DNA of 41,635 nt from an uncultured Eubacteriales bacterium (GCA_934486915.1 CAKSRC010000009.1:1-41635); one strand, 5' to 3'. Counted from the first letter of the stretch, positions 1-9,938 are shown. Translations and numbers: made by a program. The notes: generated by a model from the letters alone, not told the origin.

Positions 1-45
1 AATTATCAAACTTAAAAATCATGCATGGGGAGATGGTGGTTCTAA

Positions 46-444
46 ATGGCTAAACTTAAAGGTTGGAAATTTCCAATTGAAGTAAACAAGACGACGGGTA
101 GAATTATGACTGTTGAGGATGAGGATAATGTTAAACAATCAATCGAAATTATCCTACAAACTGAGCCTTACGAAAGAAAGCAGCTTCATTCTTTTGGGTC
201 AAGCTTAAATCAGTTTGTATTCCAAGGAATAAGTCCTATATTAATTAGAAAAGTGGAAGAAGAAGTTACTCATTCTTTAAGACGTTGGGAGGAAAATATA
301 GACAACTTAAATGTTAAGGTAGAAAGGGCTAAAGAAGGAGACAATTCTACACTTGTGACATCAATAATCTACGACTCTGCGATTACCGGCAGGGAGGAGA
401 CTATAGTTAAAGAAACAAATTTACTTGATGGAGAAAAAATATAA
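46..444 (+). CDS. gp25-like baseplate wedge protein of a contractile injection system
   Basis: A 132-residue protein with the gp25/IraD-type fold pattern: an N-terminal GWKFPIEV stretch, a VEDEDNVKQSIEIILQTEP helix, and the ERKQLHSFGSSLNQFVF segment typical of gp25/Afp9 lysozyme-like baseplate proteins. In T4 and in extracellular CIS this small protein joins the hub to the wedge and nucleates the sheath. The ATG at 46 follows a GGGGAGA site at 27-33. It lies 18 bases ahead of a baseplate J-like gene, the usual order in CIS clusters. Length fits the family (about 130-150). The spike and tube genes expected upstream are outside the window. Confidence 0.9.
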   Translation: MAKLKGWKFPIEVNKTTGRIMTVEDEDNVKQSIEIILQTEPYERKQLHSFGSSLNQFVFQGISPILIRKVEEEVTHSLRRWEENIDNLNVKVERAKEGDNSTLVTSIIYDSAITGREETIVKETNLLDGEKI

Positions 445-462
445 TGAAAAGGGGGAGAAAAG

Positions 463-3400
463 TTGAATATTCCAAAACTAGATAACAGAGATGCAAAGGA
501 TGTCCTTGCAGAAATCAAAAACCTAGCAAAACAATATGTCCCGGAGTGGAATTTTGATGAAAACGACCCCGACTTTGGAGTTATATTCTCAAAAATTTTT
601 GCTAATATGTTTGAAACCTCAATAACTAAATATAATAGGTCGCTATATAATTACTATATGACCTTTTTAAATCTATTGGGCATAAAATTCCTGCCTTCAA
701 TCCCTGCTACGGGAATGATAACTGTAGATGTTACAAAGGGTTCGGGCGGTACATATATAGATATGGGAACAAATGTGTATGCAGCTGCGGATAATGAAGA
801 GGGAAGAGTATTTTATAGAACTCAAGATGTTATGTATGCAATTGATAATAAAATTAATTCTATATATATGACAGACGGGAAAAATGATATTATAAATAAT
901 GTATATGAATTCAATAAAGATGAAAATAATCAAATTTCTCCGTTTAGAACATATGACAGTACATTAAGTGAGAATTTGCAAAAGCACATAATATACTTTA
1001 AATCCGATTATATATTTAGGACAGGCGATAAGTCTGATATAAGGATACAATTTTATGACAATCAATCACTTGCTAATAACAATAGTTTAGCGGATATTTT
1101 TGTTGATAAGGATAACGTTAAGTGGCAGTACTATAAAGAAGGACAATGGAATGATATCAAAAATATTAGCAAAAATTCGAATGGAATAAGGCTTCAGTTT
1201 GATTCAGGAAGTGATGTTTGTGAGGTTAATTCAGAAGAATCATATTATATAAGATGTATATTTAATAAGATACCTAAGGATGAGTTAAGTGTCACAAGCA
1301 TAACGTATGCTTCGCAAGCAAAGGGTTTAAGTTCTGACATTCTTATCAACGACTCGACTGAACTTGCTAAAAATAACTTTTTCCCGTTTGGAGAGCAATA
1401 TAATTTATATACTGATTTCTATATAGCATCAAGTGAGGCATTTTCTAAAAAAGGCGCCAAAATTACTCTAAAAATAGATATGAAGTTTTTGAAGGCAAAG
1501 ATAAACACCGAACAAATGCCAGACAATACAAGATATCGCTATTTAATGACAGATTTGGATTTTGCAAACCCGGATCCTGAAGATGTTCAAATAGAAAAGG
1601 TAGCCTGGGAATACTGGAATGGTTTTGGATGGTCAAGACTTTATCAGGATGATACAGGTGAAGACTTCTTCCAAGTCAAGGAGGGCGATTCAAGCGTAAA
1701 AGAAGTCGTGTTTATTTGCCCTGATGATATGCAAAACTTTACTGTAGGGCCAGCGGACAATATCTTTATAAGAGCAAGAATTACAAAGATAAAAAATGCC
1801 TTTAATGTTTTTGCTAACTATATAACACCATATATAGACAACATTGATATATCCTACGATTATTTAAATGAAGGATGCAACTGCACATCGCTTACAGTTG
1901 AATCAAATTTAAAGACTAAGCGTATAAATCTTACTGGCAATTTTAGAGAAGCTTTATTAAAGAAAAATCTAATTGATAAGCCCGCAATCTATATTTGTTT
2001 TGATCAAAAAATTGATAAGGGTCCGGTAAGGATACTACTAGATTTGGAAGAAGGATTTCACAAAGACAATCCGTCACTTGTTTGGGAGTATTACGCTAAA
2101 AACAGAAATGGTGCGTATGAGTGGAAAAATCTTGAGATAATGGATCCTACGGAAAATCTTTCACACAGTGGTGTTATCACAATCATAGGCAAAAGAGATT
2201 TTGTTAAATCTGATTTGTTTGGAAAATCGGGTTACTTTATTAGAATAGTAAATCATGATTCTAAATATTCAACAGTTGATAATGTCACAACTCACCCAAT
2301 AATAAATGGTATTTACCTAAATACCATAGGCGTTGAGCAAATGGAAACAAGAGCTCCTGAATATTTTTCAATCGATTTGGGAGAGGAAAATAAAATCTGC
2401 AATCTATCGAGTAAAAACATTTCTAACGCAAGAGTATGGGTTAATGAGTTTGAGCATCTTTCAGTAGTGGAAGAGGAGAAATTTATTAACGATGATGGAA
2501 GCAGCTATCAAAAAGAATATGACGAAAAGGGTAGAGTTAAGGAAATTTGGGTTGAATGGAAGCCGATTCACAGCATAGCTGCTGCAGATTATGATGAACG
2601 TGTATTTGAAATAGACTACAATAAGGGTCAAATAATTTTTGGCAACGGCAGATATGGGAAAATACCTTGTCATCAAGATCAAGAAAGCATAAAAGTTCAA
2701 TACAATATTTCAAGCGGCAGCGTAGGTAACGTGCCTGCTAACGGAATTTTAGGATTTTCAAGCTCAGTGCCGTATATAAGTAGCGTAACAAATCTTAAGC
2801 CTATGGTAGGCGGTATAGATATGGAAACTGTGGATTTTGCAGCGGAGAGGATGTCATATCATATAAGTGATATGGACAGGGTTGTCACATTAAGCGATTT
2901 TGAAAATTCTATAGCTTATAACGATAGAAATATAAGCAAAGTTAAGTGTATCCCTCATGTTAATAATTTAAATGAAGAAGAAATAGGAACTGTATCTATT
3001 GCAGTTCTCCCTAAAGATTATATGCAGGGGTATGAAAAGTTCGCAGTACTCAAGAAAAGAGTTTATGATTATATAGATCAAAAAGCGGCAATTACATTTA
3101 AGAACAGCAGTAAAATTCATGTTTTTGAAACTATTTATGTTGAAATTTCAGTTAATTTGGAAATTGTAATAGATGAATATAACAACTATCAAAAGGCATA
3201 TCAGCAGGTCTATGATAAATTGAAAAAATTCTTAGATCCAATAGAAGGCGGGTTTGATGGAAACGGTTGGAAAATAGGGGCTATTCCAAGAAAAGAGCTT
3301 ATTTACAACTATATCAAGATGACACCTCACATTAAATGGATAAAAGAAATAAATCTATTTACAAAAGTTATTACCAAGAATGGTAAAAAGGAAGTTGATT

Positions 3401-3474
3401 TTGATGAGGTTAAGAATCAAAAATTCACAGTTCCTGTTTTTGGTGAGCCGGATATCAATATGTCCGTTGAATAA
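463..3474 (+). CDS. Baseplate J-like protein 1 (gp6/Afp11-type, putative baseplate assembly protein)
   Basis: A 1003-residue protein starting with TTG at 463, positioned 5 bases after a GGGGGAG ribosome binding site (451-457). The N-terminus has the helical signature seen in the TIGR02243-type putative baseplate assembly proteins (an EWNFDENDPDFGVIFSKIFA-like segment around residues 28-47). The C-terminal part carries the baseplate J pattern: GGIDMETVDFAAERMSYHI near residue 782, followed by a DRVVTLSDFENSIA motif and an alpha/beta module. The middle is beta-rich and long, so this copy is larger than many relatives. It should form the wedge ring with the next gene. It belongs to the gp25-J-J-I baseplate operon. 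Confidence 0.88.
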   Translation: MNIPKLDNRDAKDVLAEIKNLAKQYVPEWNFDENDPDFGVIFSKIFANMFETSITKYNRSLYNYYMTFLNLLGIKFLPSIPATGMITVDVTKGSGGTYIDMGTNVYAAADNEEGRVFYRTQDVMYAIDNKINSIYMTDGKNDIINNVYEFNKDENNQISPFRTYDSTLSENLQKHIIYFKSDYIFRTGDKSDIRIQFYDNQSLANNNSLADIFVDKDNVKWQYYKEGQWNDIKNISKNSNGIRLQFDSGSDVCEVNSEESYYIRCIFNKIPKDELSVTSITYASQAKGLSSDILINDSTELAKNNFFPFGEQYNLYTDFYIASSEAFSKKGAKITLKIDMKFLKAKINTEQMPDNTRYRYLMTDLDFANPDPEDVQIEKVAWEYWNGFGWSRLYQDDTGEDFFQVKEGDSSVKEVVFICPDDMQNFTVGPADNIFIRARITKIKNAFNVFANYITPYIDNIDISYDYLNEGCNCTSLTVESNLKTKRINLTGNFREALLKKNLIDKPAIYICFDQKIDKGPVRILLDLEEGFHKDNPSLVWEYYAKNRNGAYEWKNLEIMDPTENLSHSGVITIIGKRDFVKSDLFGKSGYFIRIVNHDSKYSTVDNVTTHPIINGIYLNTIGVEQMETRAPEYFSIDLGEENKICNLSSKNISNARVWVNEFEHLSVVEEEKFINDDGSSYQKEYDEKGRVKEIWVEWKPIHSIAAADYDERVFEIDYNKGQIIFGNGRYGKIPCHQDQESIKVQYNISSGSVGNVPANGILGFSSSVPYISSVTNLKPMVGGIDMETVDFAAERMSYHISDMDRVVTLSDFENSIAYNDRNISKVKCIPHVNNLNEEEIGTVSIAVLPKDYMQGYEKFAVLKKRVYDYIDQKAAITFKNSSKIHVFETIYVEISVNLEIVIDEYNNYQKAYQQVYDKLKKFLDPIEGGFDGNGWKIGAIPRKELIYNYIKMTPHIKWIKEINLFTKVITKNGKKEVDFDEVKNQKFTVPVFGEPDINMSVE

Positions 3475-3493
3475 ACAGTAAGGAGTGCATTAG

Positions 3494-5635
3494 ATGATTG
3501 ATTTAGAAAAATTAAACAATCAGAGCTTCGATGACATTGTTGAATCTGCCAAGAAGCAAATAACGCAGTTGAGCGATGAATGGACTAATACTCAGGAATC
3601 TGATCCGGGAATTACCCTAATCGAGCTATTTGCCTGGCTTAAAGTGATGCAGCATGACCATATTAATGAGATAAAAGATGCCGGCAAAATAAAATTTTTA
3701 GATCTTTTAAATATAGAGAGACAATACAATAAAGGAGCTAAAACTCTTTTACATGTTTCAAATGTTTTAAAGGATCAGGTTATCCCAAGAGGGACAAAAT
3801 GGTATGTCGATGACATGGATTTTGAAAATAACCGTGCAGAACAAATAATTTGCTCTAATATTGTAAGTGTTGAGCTTAAAAATAAAGGCAAGTCACAAAT
3901 TGTCAAACGTGAAGATTTTGATGATAAAAGAATTTTTAATATTTTTGGTGAACTTGATGATAAGGAAAACAGGTACGATCGTCCTACATTTACTATCAAC
4001 TTTGATACCCCTATTTCCAAAAACCAAAAGTTCAGCGTTTACTTTAAAACCTTCCTTGAGAATAAATATAAAAGAAATCCAATAAAGCCCGGCGATGATT
4101 TTATAGATATGGCAAAGGTTTTTTGGGAGTTTTATGGCAAAAAAGGAAAATCAGTAGGCTGGCATAGAGTAAGAGTTATATTTGATAATACACATAAGTT
4201 CCTATTTTCGGGGGTAATTAAATTTGAAATTGAGGGTGAAATGCTTCCCATCGATGGAAATTACTCGATAAGAGCAAAACTTATGGATCAAAATTATGAC
4301 TTTGCCCCAAGGATTACTAATATCAAGACAAATGTATTTGAAGTAACCCAAAAGTCAACAATGTGTGAGAACATTATTGTAAAAAAGAATATGCTTTTTC
4401 AAGGTGAAAAGTTTTCTATAGCATCAAATCTTGCTATTTATGGAGATCACTTAGTCTACGTGAGATATAAAGACGGATGGAAGAAAATAGATAGTTATAG
4501 GGTTGAGCAAAAGGTTAAGGAAAATGTAGCAGATTTCTATGTTGAAAACCTTAAATCATACACAAAGAATTTAGGCGTTGATGATGATGCTGTTATGGTT
4601 GTATCTTATGATAAGCAAATCAGTTCAAAAATACTTTTAGCTTCCGGCAAGGGCTGTTCATCACAAATGGTAAAATTCCCATTGGAAGATGTGTGTTATG
4701 ATGACTTTGAATTAATGTGCGGCTACCTAAAAGATGGTGTTGAAATCTTTGATAAATGGGACAAGGTTACCGATTTTTATTCTTCGAGTAAATACGATAA
4801 GCACTATGTATTAGATTTTAAAAAAGATAGAATACTATTTGGAAACCATGAAATGGGTCAAGCTCCAAGAAAGGGAAAAGACAATATTATTCTTTGCTCT
4901 CTTACATATACCAAGGGAAAAGACTCCAATATAAGAGAGGGCATGATTAAAAATGTAAGATCCCAAAATCCTCTAATTAACCAATTGGTTATAGATCAAA
5001 TAACCCCTGCAAAAGGTGGAAGAAATTTAGATAAGTTTGAGGATATTAAAAATAAAGCAGCCGACGTATTGAAAAATGATCAAAAGGCTGTCACTGCGGA
5101 TGATTTTGAAAAAATAGCAAAACAAACTCCGGGATTAATAATTGAAAATATAAAGGTATTGCCTCCGGATAATGAAAGTGAAAGTGATGTAAACATAGTA
5201 GTTAGAAATGGTTATGAAAATCCTAAGAACCCTAATAACCTTAAAAGCTATGAGGACAACATAAAAAATTATTTGGATAACTATAGGCTCATTAATACCC
5301 AAGTAAAAGTGAGTGGACCACTTTATGTAGGACTTGAAATAAGAGGTCAAATTGTTGTAAACTCTTATTATAAGCAAAGCGCTGATGAAATTTCAGATGA
5401 AATAATGAAATTTGTTGAAAAACTTAATAAAGATTGTGGTCAAACTCTATATTACGGAGATCTATTTGGAACACTTGATAAGCTACATTGTGTCTCCTAT
5501 GTGGACAGTCTATATATTGAAACAAATGGGGCAGATGTTAAACGAAACATGGCTGATGATGTGATAGTACCTGCAAATGCAGTTTACTATATAGAAAACC
5601 TAGACATAAATTATATTAAGAGTGCAAATATTTAA
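3494..5635 (+). CDS. Baseplate J-like protein 2 (gp7/Afp12- or TIGR02243-type)
   Basis: A 713-residue protein with an ATG 19 bases after the previous stop and a TAAGGAG site at about 3479-3485. Its N-terminus (SDEWTNTQESDPGITLIELF, then KFLDLLNIERQ) is a close match to the start of TIGR02243-like putative baseplate assembly proteins. Near residue 507 a KGGRNLDKFEDIKNKAADVL stretch and an AVTADDFEKIA motif mark the baseplate J domain. Two unequal J-like proteins in tandem is the normal arrangement in CIS, where they make the wedge heterocomplex. Which of the two is the functional gp6 and which the gp7 equivalent cannot be decided by eye. Confidence 0.88.
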   Translation: MIDLEKLNNQSFDDIVESAKKQITQLSDEWTNTQESDPGITLIELFAWLKVMQHDHINEIKDAGKIKFLDLLNIERQYNKGAKTLLHVSNVLKDQVIPRGTKWYVDDMDFENNRAEQIICSNIVSVELKNKGKSQIVKREDFDDKRIFNIFGELDDKENRYDRPTFTINFDTPISKNQKFSVYFKTFLENKYKRNPIKPGDDFIDMAKVFWEFYGKKGKSVGWHRVRVIFDNTHKFLFSGVIKFEIEGEMLPIDGNYSIRAKLMDQNYDFAPRITNIKTNVFEVTQKSTMCENIIVKKNMLFQGEKFSIASNLAIYGDHLVYVRYKDGWKKIDSYRVEQKVKENVADFYVENLKSYTKNLGVDDDAVMVVSYDKQISSKILLASGKGCSSQMVKFPLEDVCYDDFELMCGYLKDGVEIFDKWDKVTDFYSSSKYDKHYVLDFKKDRILFGNHEMGQAPRKGKDNIILCSLTYTKGKDSNIREGMIKNVRSQNPLINQLVIDQITPAKGGRNLDKFEDIKNKAADVLKNDQKAVTADDFEKIAKQTPGLIIENIKVLPPDNESESDVNIVVRNGYENPKNPNNLKSYEDNIKNYLDNYRLINTQVKVSGPLYVGLEIRGQIVVNSYYKQSADEISDEIMKFVEKLNKDCGQTLYYGDLFGTLDKLHCVSYVDSLYIETNGADVKRNMADDVIVPANAVYYIENLDINYIKSANI

Positions 5636-5659
5636 TGTTATTAGTAAGGGGGTGCTTTT

Positions 5660-6835
5660 ATGAGTTTGGGGACCAAGTGCTTTATATTAAATAGACAAAG
5701 CGATTGGGAGGAAGACAGTTATATCGAAAATCTTGAATTTAGAGATGATATGATGTTTTCCCAAAGTGAAACATCTGCAAATGGTGTCTACATTTCTTCA
5801 TCATTTGACAGTGGTCAAGCCGAGACGGTTTGGCATAGGCTAAGAATAGATATGGATATACCGCAAAATGTGCAGTTAAGACTTAAGATATACTCAAGCG
5901 ACAGTCTTGAAATTGATTTACCTAAGGATATAGACTATCATAACGTATCTAATATGAACTTAGATGAGTATTTATTAAGTAAGGATATCGATTATCAAAT
6001 GAAATTTGAGGTTTTAAATGCTTTAGGAGCTAAAACCTTTGACAATCCAACTGACCTTATTCTATATGAATTTAAGGGAAGGTACCTTTGGTTTGCTATG
6101 GAAGTAATAAATTACAGCAGCCAGCCGTTAAAAATAGAAAAGCTAAAAATTGAATTTCCAAGAATCTCATTTATAAATTACCTACCTCAAATATATAGAG
6201 GGGGAGTAGACAGAAATACTTTTTTAGCAAGATATTTGTCTATATTTCAATCTATATATGTGGATTTTGAGGACGAGATTGACAATATACCTGTCATATT
6301 TGATCCCGAAAAGACAGACCCGATTTTTTTGGAATGGCTTACACAATGGTTTTCTGTTGAAAACTCATATATATGGGGCGAAGAAAAACTTAGAAAACTA
6401 TTAAAGAGGGTAATTAGTATCTATAAAAAGAAGGGTACTAAAAAGGCCTTGAGTGATATGATAGAAACTTACATTGGAATAAGGCCTATAATAGTTGAAC
6501 AATTTAGTGTTGTAAATAATGATTATTATAGAGAATCAAAAGAACATATAGAAACTCTATATGGCTCAAATAAGTACGTTTTTAGCGTTATCATTCCAGC
6601 AAAGGATCATATAGGGCCTGAAACTTACGCCGAGCTTCTAAGAATCATTAATATGATGAAGCCTATAGATTCTATATGTAATTTAGTAGTGCTTAATAAT
6701 GAGATTTACTTAGACCATCATTGCTATTTAGGAGTTAATACTTATACATCTAAAAGTGAGCAAATTGTACTTGAAAATCACGCTTCAAGCGATGAACCTG
6801 ATGCTATATACTTAACAGGATCACAAAATATCTAG
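5660..6835 (+). CDS. Phage tail protein I-like baseplate protein (TIGR02242 type)
   Basis: A 391-residue protein with ATG at 5660 and an AAGGGGGTG site at 5646-5654. The N-terminal 160 residues are beta-rich. From about residue 172 it carries the tail protein I signature: INYLPQIYRG, an FEDEIDNIP helix, a DPIFLEWLTQWF segment, a LRKLLKRVISIYKKKGTKKA helix and a YIGIRPIIVEQF strand. This is the TIGR02242 domain found next to baseplate J genes in phage tails and CIS. It probably sits at the outer baseplate where fibres attach. It is fourth in the baseplate operon; an 84-base gap separates it from the next gene. Confidence 0.85.
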   Translation: MSLGTKCFILNRQSDWEEDSYIENLEFRDDMMFSQSETSANGVYISSSFDSGQAETVWHRLRIDMDIPQNVQLRLKIYSSDSLEIDLPKDIDYHNVSNMNLDEYLLSKDIDYQMKFEVLNALGAKTFDNPTDLILYEFKGRYLWFAMEVINYSSQPLKIEKLKIEFPRISFINYLPQIYRGGVDRNTFLARYLSIFQSIYVDFEDEIDNIPVIFDPEKTDPIFLEWLTQWFSVENSYIWGEEKLRKLLKRVISIYKKKGTKKALSDMIETYIGIRPIIVEQFSVVNNDYYRESKEHIETLYGSNKYVFSVIIPAKDHIGPETYAELLRIINMMKPIDSICNLVVLNNEIYLDHHCYLGVNTYTSKSEQIVLENHASSDEPDAIYLTGSQNI

Positions 6836-6919
6836 TTATTGAAATACTTTAATGTAAATCATATAGACAGTGGGAGTATGATTTATAAAATTTAAATCCA
6901 CTGAGAAATGAGGTTTTGT

Positions 6920-8713
6920 ATGAATAATAAACAATACTATTCTTGTGAACGTAACCACTATTTTTTTGGAAAACTCATGACTGTAAGAGATTTTGAAAGC
7001 GAGCAGGTTTATTTTAATTCTAAGAGAAGACTTGGCAACCGTATGTTAAATGGTGCAGGTATTGTATCAGGTTTGGATGTTCTTTTGGTAGACAGCAGAA
7101 CCTTTTCCTTAGAATCTGGAATAGCAATAGACTATGCAGGACGTGAAATTGTAGTCCCAGAACCTAGCGTTAAGAGATTAAGTGTTATTAAGGGATTTGA
7201 AGAGAACAAAGAAAATGGCGATATGTATTTATGTATTGAATACAAGGAGAGTTTTAAAGAAAGTACATTCTCAGTTGCAGGTTCAGGAAAGGACAATGGG
7301 GTAAGTGAAGAATATAATAGAATCAGCGAAGGTTATAACCTATTCCTAACCTCTAAAGAGCCGGATCCTAAACATCTAAATCTTATACACTTAGTAAATA
7401 AGACTATCCCCGTTTACAACAAAAACGGCATTAAATTATCATTAGAGGTAACTAAGTATGTTAATCCGCTTAGCAGCTTAAAGGTATCTGTAATTTTTGA
7501 GAAAAACAATGTATCAGCTCCCGTTAAATATGGTTTTGATATTGGGGGAAAATTCTTTAAGGCAGCTAATGGAGAGCAAAAACTTCATGTTGACTATCAA
7601 GAAGCAGAAGTATCTGCATATAAGAATGAAAAAAGAGACTATTATATCAATTGCGATGCAGTTGCCGATGCAATTTGCGATATCGAGATTGATGCAGGTT
7701 CATTTGTAATAGATATAGGTCAGGATAGAGACAGAATCGCAGAAGACATAAAAGAACATATCACAGTAACAACAGGATCTATACGTGACTTAATAATAGA
7801 AGAATATTACTCAAAACACTTTGATGAGATTATTGAGGAAAAAGAGGATCAATATATATATCTTGCAAAATTCCATATTATTTCTAACCAATCAACATAT
7901 TTTATTGAAGAAATAAGAAAGAATCCTTTCAATCAATACTTATTAAGCAATGATCTATTGCAAGCTTTAAGCATGGTTTCATGTCAACCATCGGGATCCA
8001 GCCATACTGTAATTGAACATAGGCAAAGCAGCCCTGTTCAGCAAGTAGTACAAGCTCCGGTTGTCAGCAGTATACCTTCAGAAAATATTGTTACAGGCGT
8101 AGAAAAAATCAATTTAGGTTTCTATCCTAAGGTTGGAAACTCCTACTACACCTATGAATTTGTTCACGGATTGGGATATGGAAAAGTAGGTATTATAACT
8201 GCTATAGAAAACAAGGCAAATTATCTAACTAATAATGACAATGTGCTCGTATTTGGGGACGGAGATGTATTCACAAGTGAAGAATTTACAATTTCAGCTC
8301 CAAATGTTGAAGTAGGCGCTATAGCAAATCCTGATAAAGGAACTATGAAAATAGGGGTAAAACTTTTAGAGAAGACAAGTGCTCAATCAATAGATATTAG
8401 ATGGTGGGCATTTAAGCCGTCTCAAGCCGAAAAAGAAGAAGAACTTCTTATAGATGATAATGTAAAAGTTATAATAACACCCAACACGACTAAGGTTAAA
8501 CCTATGGATCAAATTAGGTTTACGGCTAAACTTGAGGGTACAAGCAACCAAGAGGTACGCTGGTCAGTTACTGAGTCCGGTGCCGGCACTATTGACAGCA
8601 ATGGCCTATATACGGCACCATCTAAAGAGGGCGTATATGAAATAAAGGCTCAAAGCGTTAAATTTGAAGATAAATATGATTCAGCTTATGTAGTAGTAAG
8701 CTCCGAAGAATAA
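6920..8713 (+). CDS. CIS baseplate-associated protein with C-terminal Ig-like domain (putative fibre or anchor)
   Basis: I chose ATG 6920 (597 residues) because an ATGAGG site at 6908-6913 sits 6 bases upstream; an in-frame ATG at 6908 would add four residues but has only a weak site. The N-terminus (CERNHYFFGKLMTVRDFESE followed by YFNSKRRLGNRMLNGAGIVSGLDV) matches my recollection of a conserved segment in proteins next to baseplate genes of other bacterial CIS; the exact family name is uncertain. The middle, about residues 100-450, is not recognised. The last 85 residues form a Big-type bacterial Ig-like domain (VKVIITPNTTKVKPMDQIRF, then an RWSVTESGAGTIDSNGLYTA pattern). No signal peptide. 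The Ig-like domain suggests a fibre or a surface that binds cell wall or target. It is the last gene before a terminator. Confidence 0.7.
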   Translation: MNNKQYYSCERNHYFFGKLMTVRDFESEQVYFNSKRRLGNRMLNGAGIVSGLDVLLVDSRTFSLESGIAIDYAGREIVVPEPSVKRLSVIKGFEENKENGDMYLCIEYKESFKESTFSVAGSGKDNGVSEEYNRISEGYNLFLTSKEPDPKHLNLIHLVNKTIPVYNKNGIKLSLEVTKYVNPLSSLKVSVIFEKNNVSAPVKYGFDIGGKFFKAANGEQKLHVDYQEAEVSAYKNEKRDYYINCDAVADAICDIEIDAGSFVIDIGQDRDRIAEDIKEHITVTTGSIRDLIIEEYYSKHFDEIIEEKEDQYIYLAKFHIISNQSTYFIEEIRKNPFNQYLLSNDLLQALSMVSCQPSGSSHTVIEHRQSSPVQQVVQAPVVSSIPSENIVTGVEKINLGFYPKVGNSYYTYEFVHGLGYGKVGIITAIENKANYLTNNDNVLVFGDGDVFTSEEFTISAPNVEVGAIANPDKGTMKIGVKLLEKTSAQSIDIRWWAFKPSQAEKEEELLIDDNVKVIITPNTTKVKPMDQIRFTAKLEGTSNQEVRWSVTESGAGTIDSNGLYTAPSKEGVYEIKAQSVKFEDKYDSAYVVVSSEE

Positions 8714-8716
8714 GAT

Positions 8717-8776
8717 TTTTAACACAAAAATACATCCCGAAGGCTAATTTAGCTTTTGGGATGTATAAGTGTTAAA
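8717..8776. terminator. Bidirectional terminator between convergent genes
   Basis: A long hairpin: ATACATCCCGAAGGCTAA pairs through two G-U wobbles with TTAGCTTTTGGGATGTAT over 8730-8766, and flanking TTTAACAC and GTGTTAAA extend the stem past a small internal loop. It lies between the stop at 8713 and the minus-strand stop at 8784, with T-rich flanks on both sides, so it can stop transcription from both directions. Confidence 0.85.
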
Positions 8777-8783
8777 TACTATT

Positions 8784-9938
8784 TTATTTATAGGCTATAT
8801 AATTAATAACAGCTGTTTCATTGGGAAGCTTTATTATCATTCCTGAAACTAGCCCGGCATCTGAGATATTATTAAATGTCTCGATGGTAGTTACAAATTT
8901 TTGACTGCTGTAGTTGTTTGCGCATATTGTTGCTATAGTATCTCCATATTGAACTACATAGTCCTCAGATGCTAATCCCGAGTCACTGCTTACTGCGTAA
9001 TTTAAATCATCTTCATTTAGATCAGAGGAAATATCCAATTCAATGGGTTTAATGCCAATTTTCGCTTCTTGTTCGGAAGTGACATTGTATTTTATATTTC
9101 CCACCGTTACAACAGGACCGGCTTGACTATTATATAATTTAATAGCAAAAGGAATTAGAAATATGCATATACATACAGCTACTATCGATCCGCCTATTAT
9201 GGAGTAGCGTTTTACTTTTTCTTTATTGTTTTCAATATACTTTTTGATTTTTCCTATAATGTTATTATTGTTGCTTGAAACCACTTGTTCGGCTCTTTCA
9301 AGTTCAAAAATAAGCTCGGGAATAGAAGAATACAAGTTATTATTACATTTTTCCAACACAATTTTAAGTTGGCTGTAATATTTGCCGCTTAGCTCGTGAT
9401 TTAGTATAATAGATATTATATCAGAGAGTTTTTTGTATAATAAGTCTTGGCTGTTTTCTTTAAATTCTTTTAATCTTGAAAGATTATAGACTATACGAAC
9501 ATTATTGTCGTTATCAATACAAATATTATTATAATCGGCAAGGCAAAGGGTAATGTAAATCGGCAGTGAAGAAAAGTTATCTATTTTTAGCAAAGTGCTT
9601 TTTAAAATAGAGCATCTTGTTTGATAATCAAGTGTTGTTTTATCGGCTCTAAATTTTTCACTTAGTCGTTCACCTTTTGTATAATTAAAGATAACATAAA
9701 AGGAATCTTTAGAAGAGAAAAAATTAATCATGTCTTTAGAACATTTATTAGATGAATACCATGAAAATAAATCTTTAAAGATTGACTGATTAGCCTTATT
9801 ATGAGAAAATCTATTAATAAGACACATTTTATTGATTCCGTTATCATCTATATAAGAAGCAATCCAAGCACTGAAGTCTGAACTGTTTGATAAAGTACCT
9901 ATTATTTTATACTTTGAAATATCATTGATTTTTTGCAA
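8784..9938 (-). CDS. Membrane-anchored pseudokinase with extracytoplasmic LysM domain
   Basis: A 384-residue protein on the minus strand. Start is TTG at 9938, with an AAAGGA site 11-16 bases upstream and an in-frame stop just ahead. Residues 9-215 look like a protein kinase fold: a YKIIGTLSNSSDFSAW glycine-loop-like start, a hinge-like FYVIFNYTKGERL at 80-92, and NNICIDNDNNVRIVYNLS at 137-154, which aligns with the catalytic-loop/DFG region. The HRD Asp position is Leu133, the DFG Asp position is Tyr151 and the beta-3 Lys position appears to be Asn42, so it should be inactive. A single TM segment spans 246-268. The outside part ends in a LysM domain at 327-371 (YVVQYGDTIATI to MIIKLPN). It resembles in layout EssB/YukC (pseudokinase-TM-outer domain) of type VII secretion, but I see no specific relationship. 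It is the only opposite-strand gene in the CIS cluster. Confidence 0.7.
   Translation of the reverse strand: MQKINDISKYKIIGTLSNSSDFSAWIASYIDDNGINKMCLINRFSHNKANQSIFKDLFSWYSSNKCSKDMINFFSSKDSFYVIFNYTKGERLSEKFRADKTTLDYQTRCSILKSTLLKIDNFSSLPIYITLCLADYNNICIDNDNNVRIVYNLSRLKEFKENSQDLLYKKLSDIISIILNHELSGKYYSQLKIVLEKCNNNLYSSIPELIFELERAEQVVSSNNNNIIGKIKKYIENNKEKVKRYSIIGGSIVAVCICIFLIPFAIKLYNSQAGPVVTVGNIKYNVTSEQEAKIGIKPIELDISSDLNEDDLNYAVSSDSGLASEDYVVQYGDTIATICANNYSSQKFVTTIETFNNISDAGLVSGMIIKLPNETAVINYIAYK

Noticed and set aside
1..53. Possible tail of an upstream gene overlapping the gp25 gene
   Set aside because: Frames 1, 2 and 3 each run in from the edge and stop at 13-15, 83-85 and 51-53. None can be tied to a family from so few codons, so no partial gene is called.
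46..8713. A complete contractile-tail prophage rather than a CIS
   Set aside because: A DUF4255 cap, DUF4280 tip and Afp15-type AAA+ ATPase mark a CIS, and no terminase or capsid genes are seen. Upstream sequence outside the window could still add to this.
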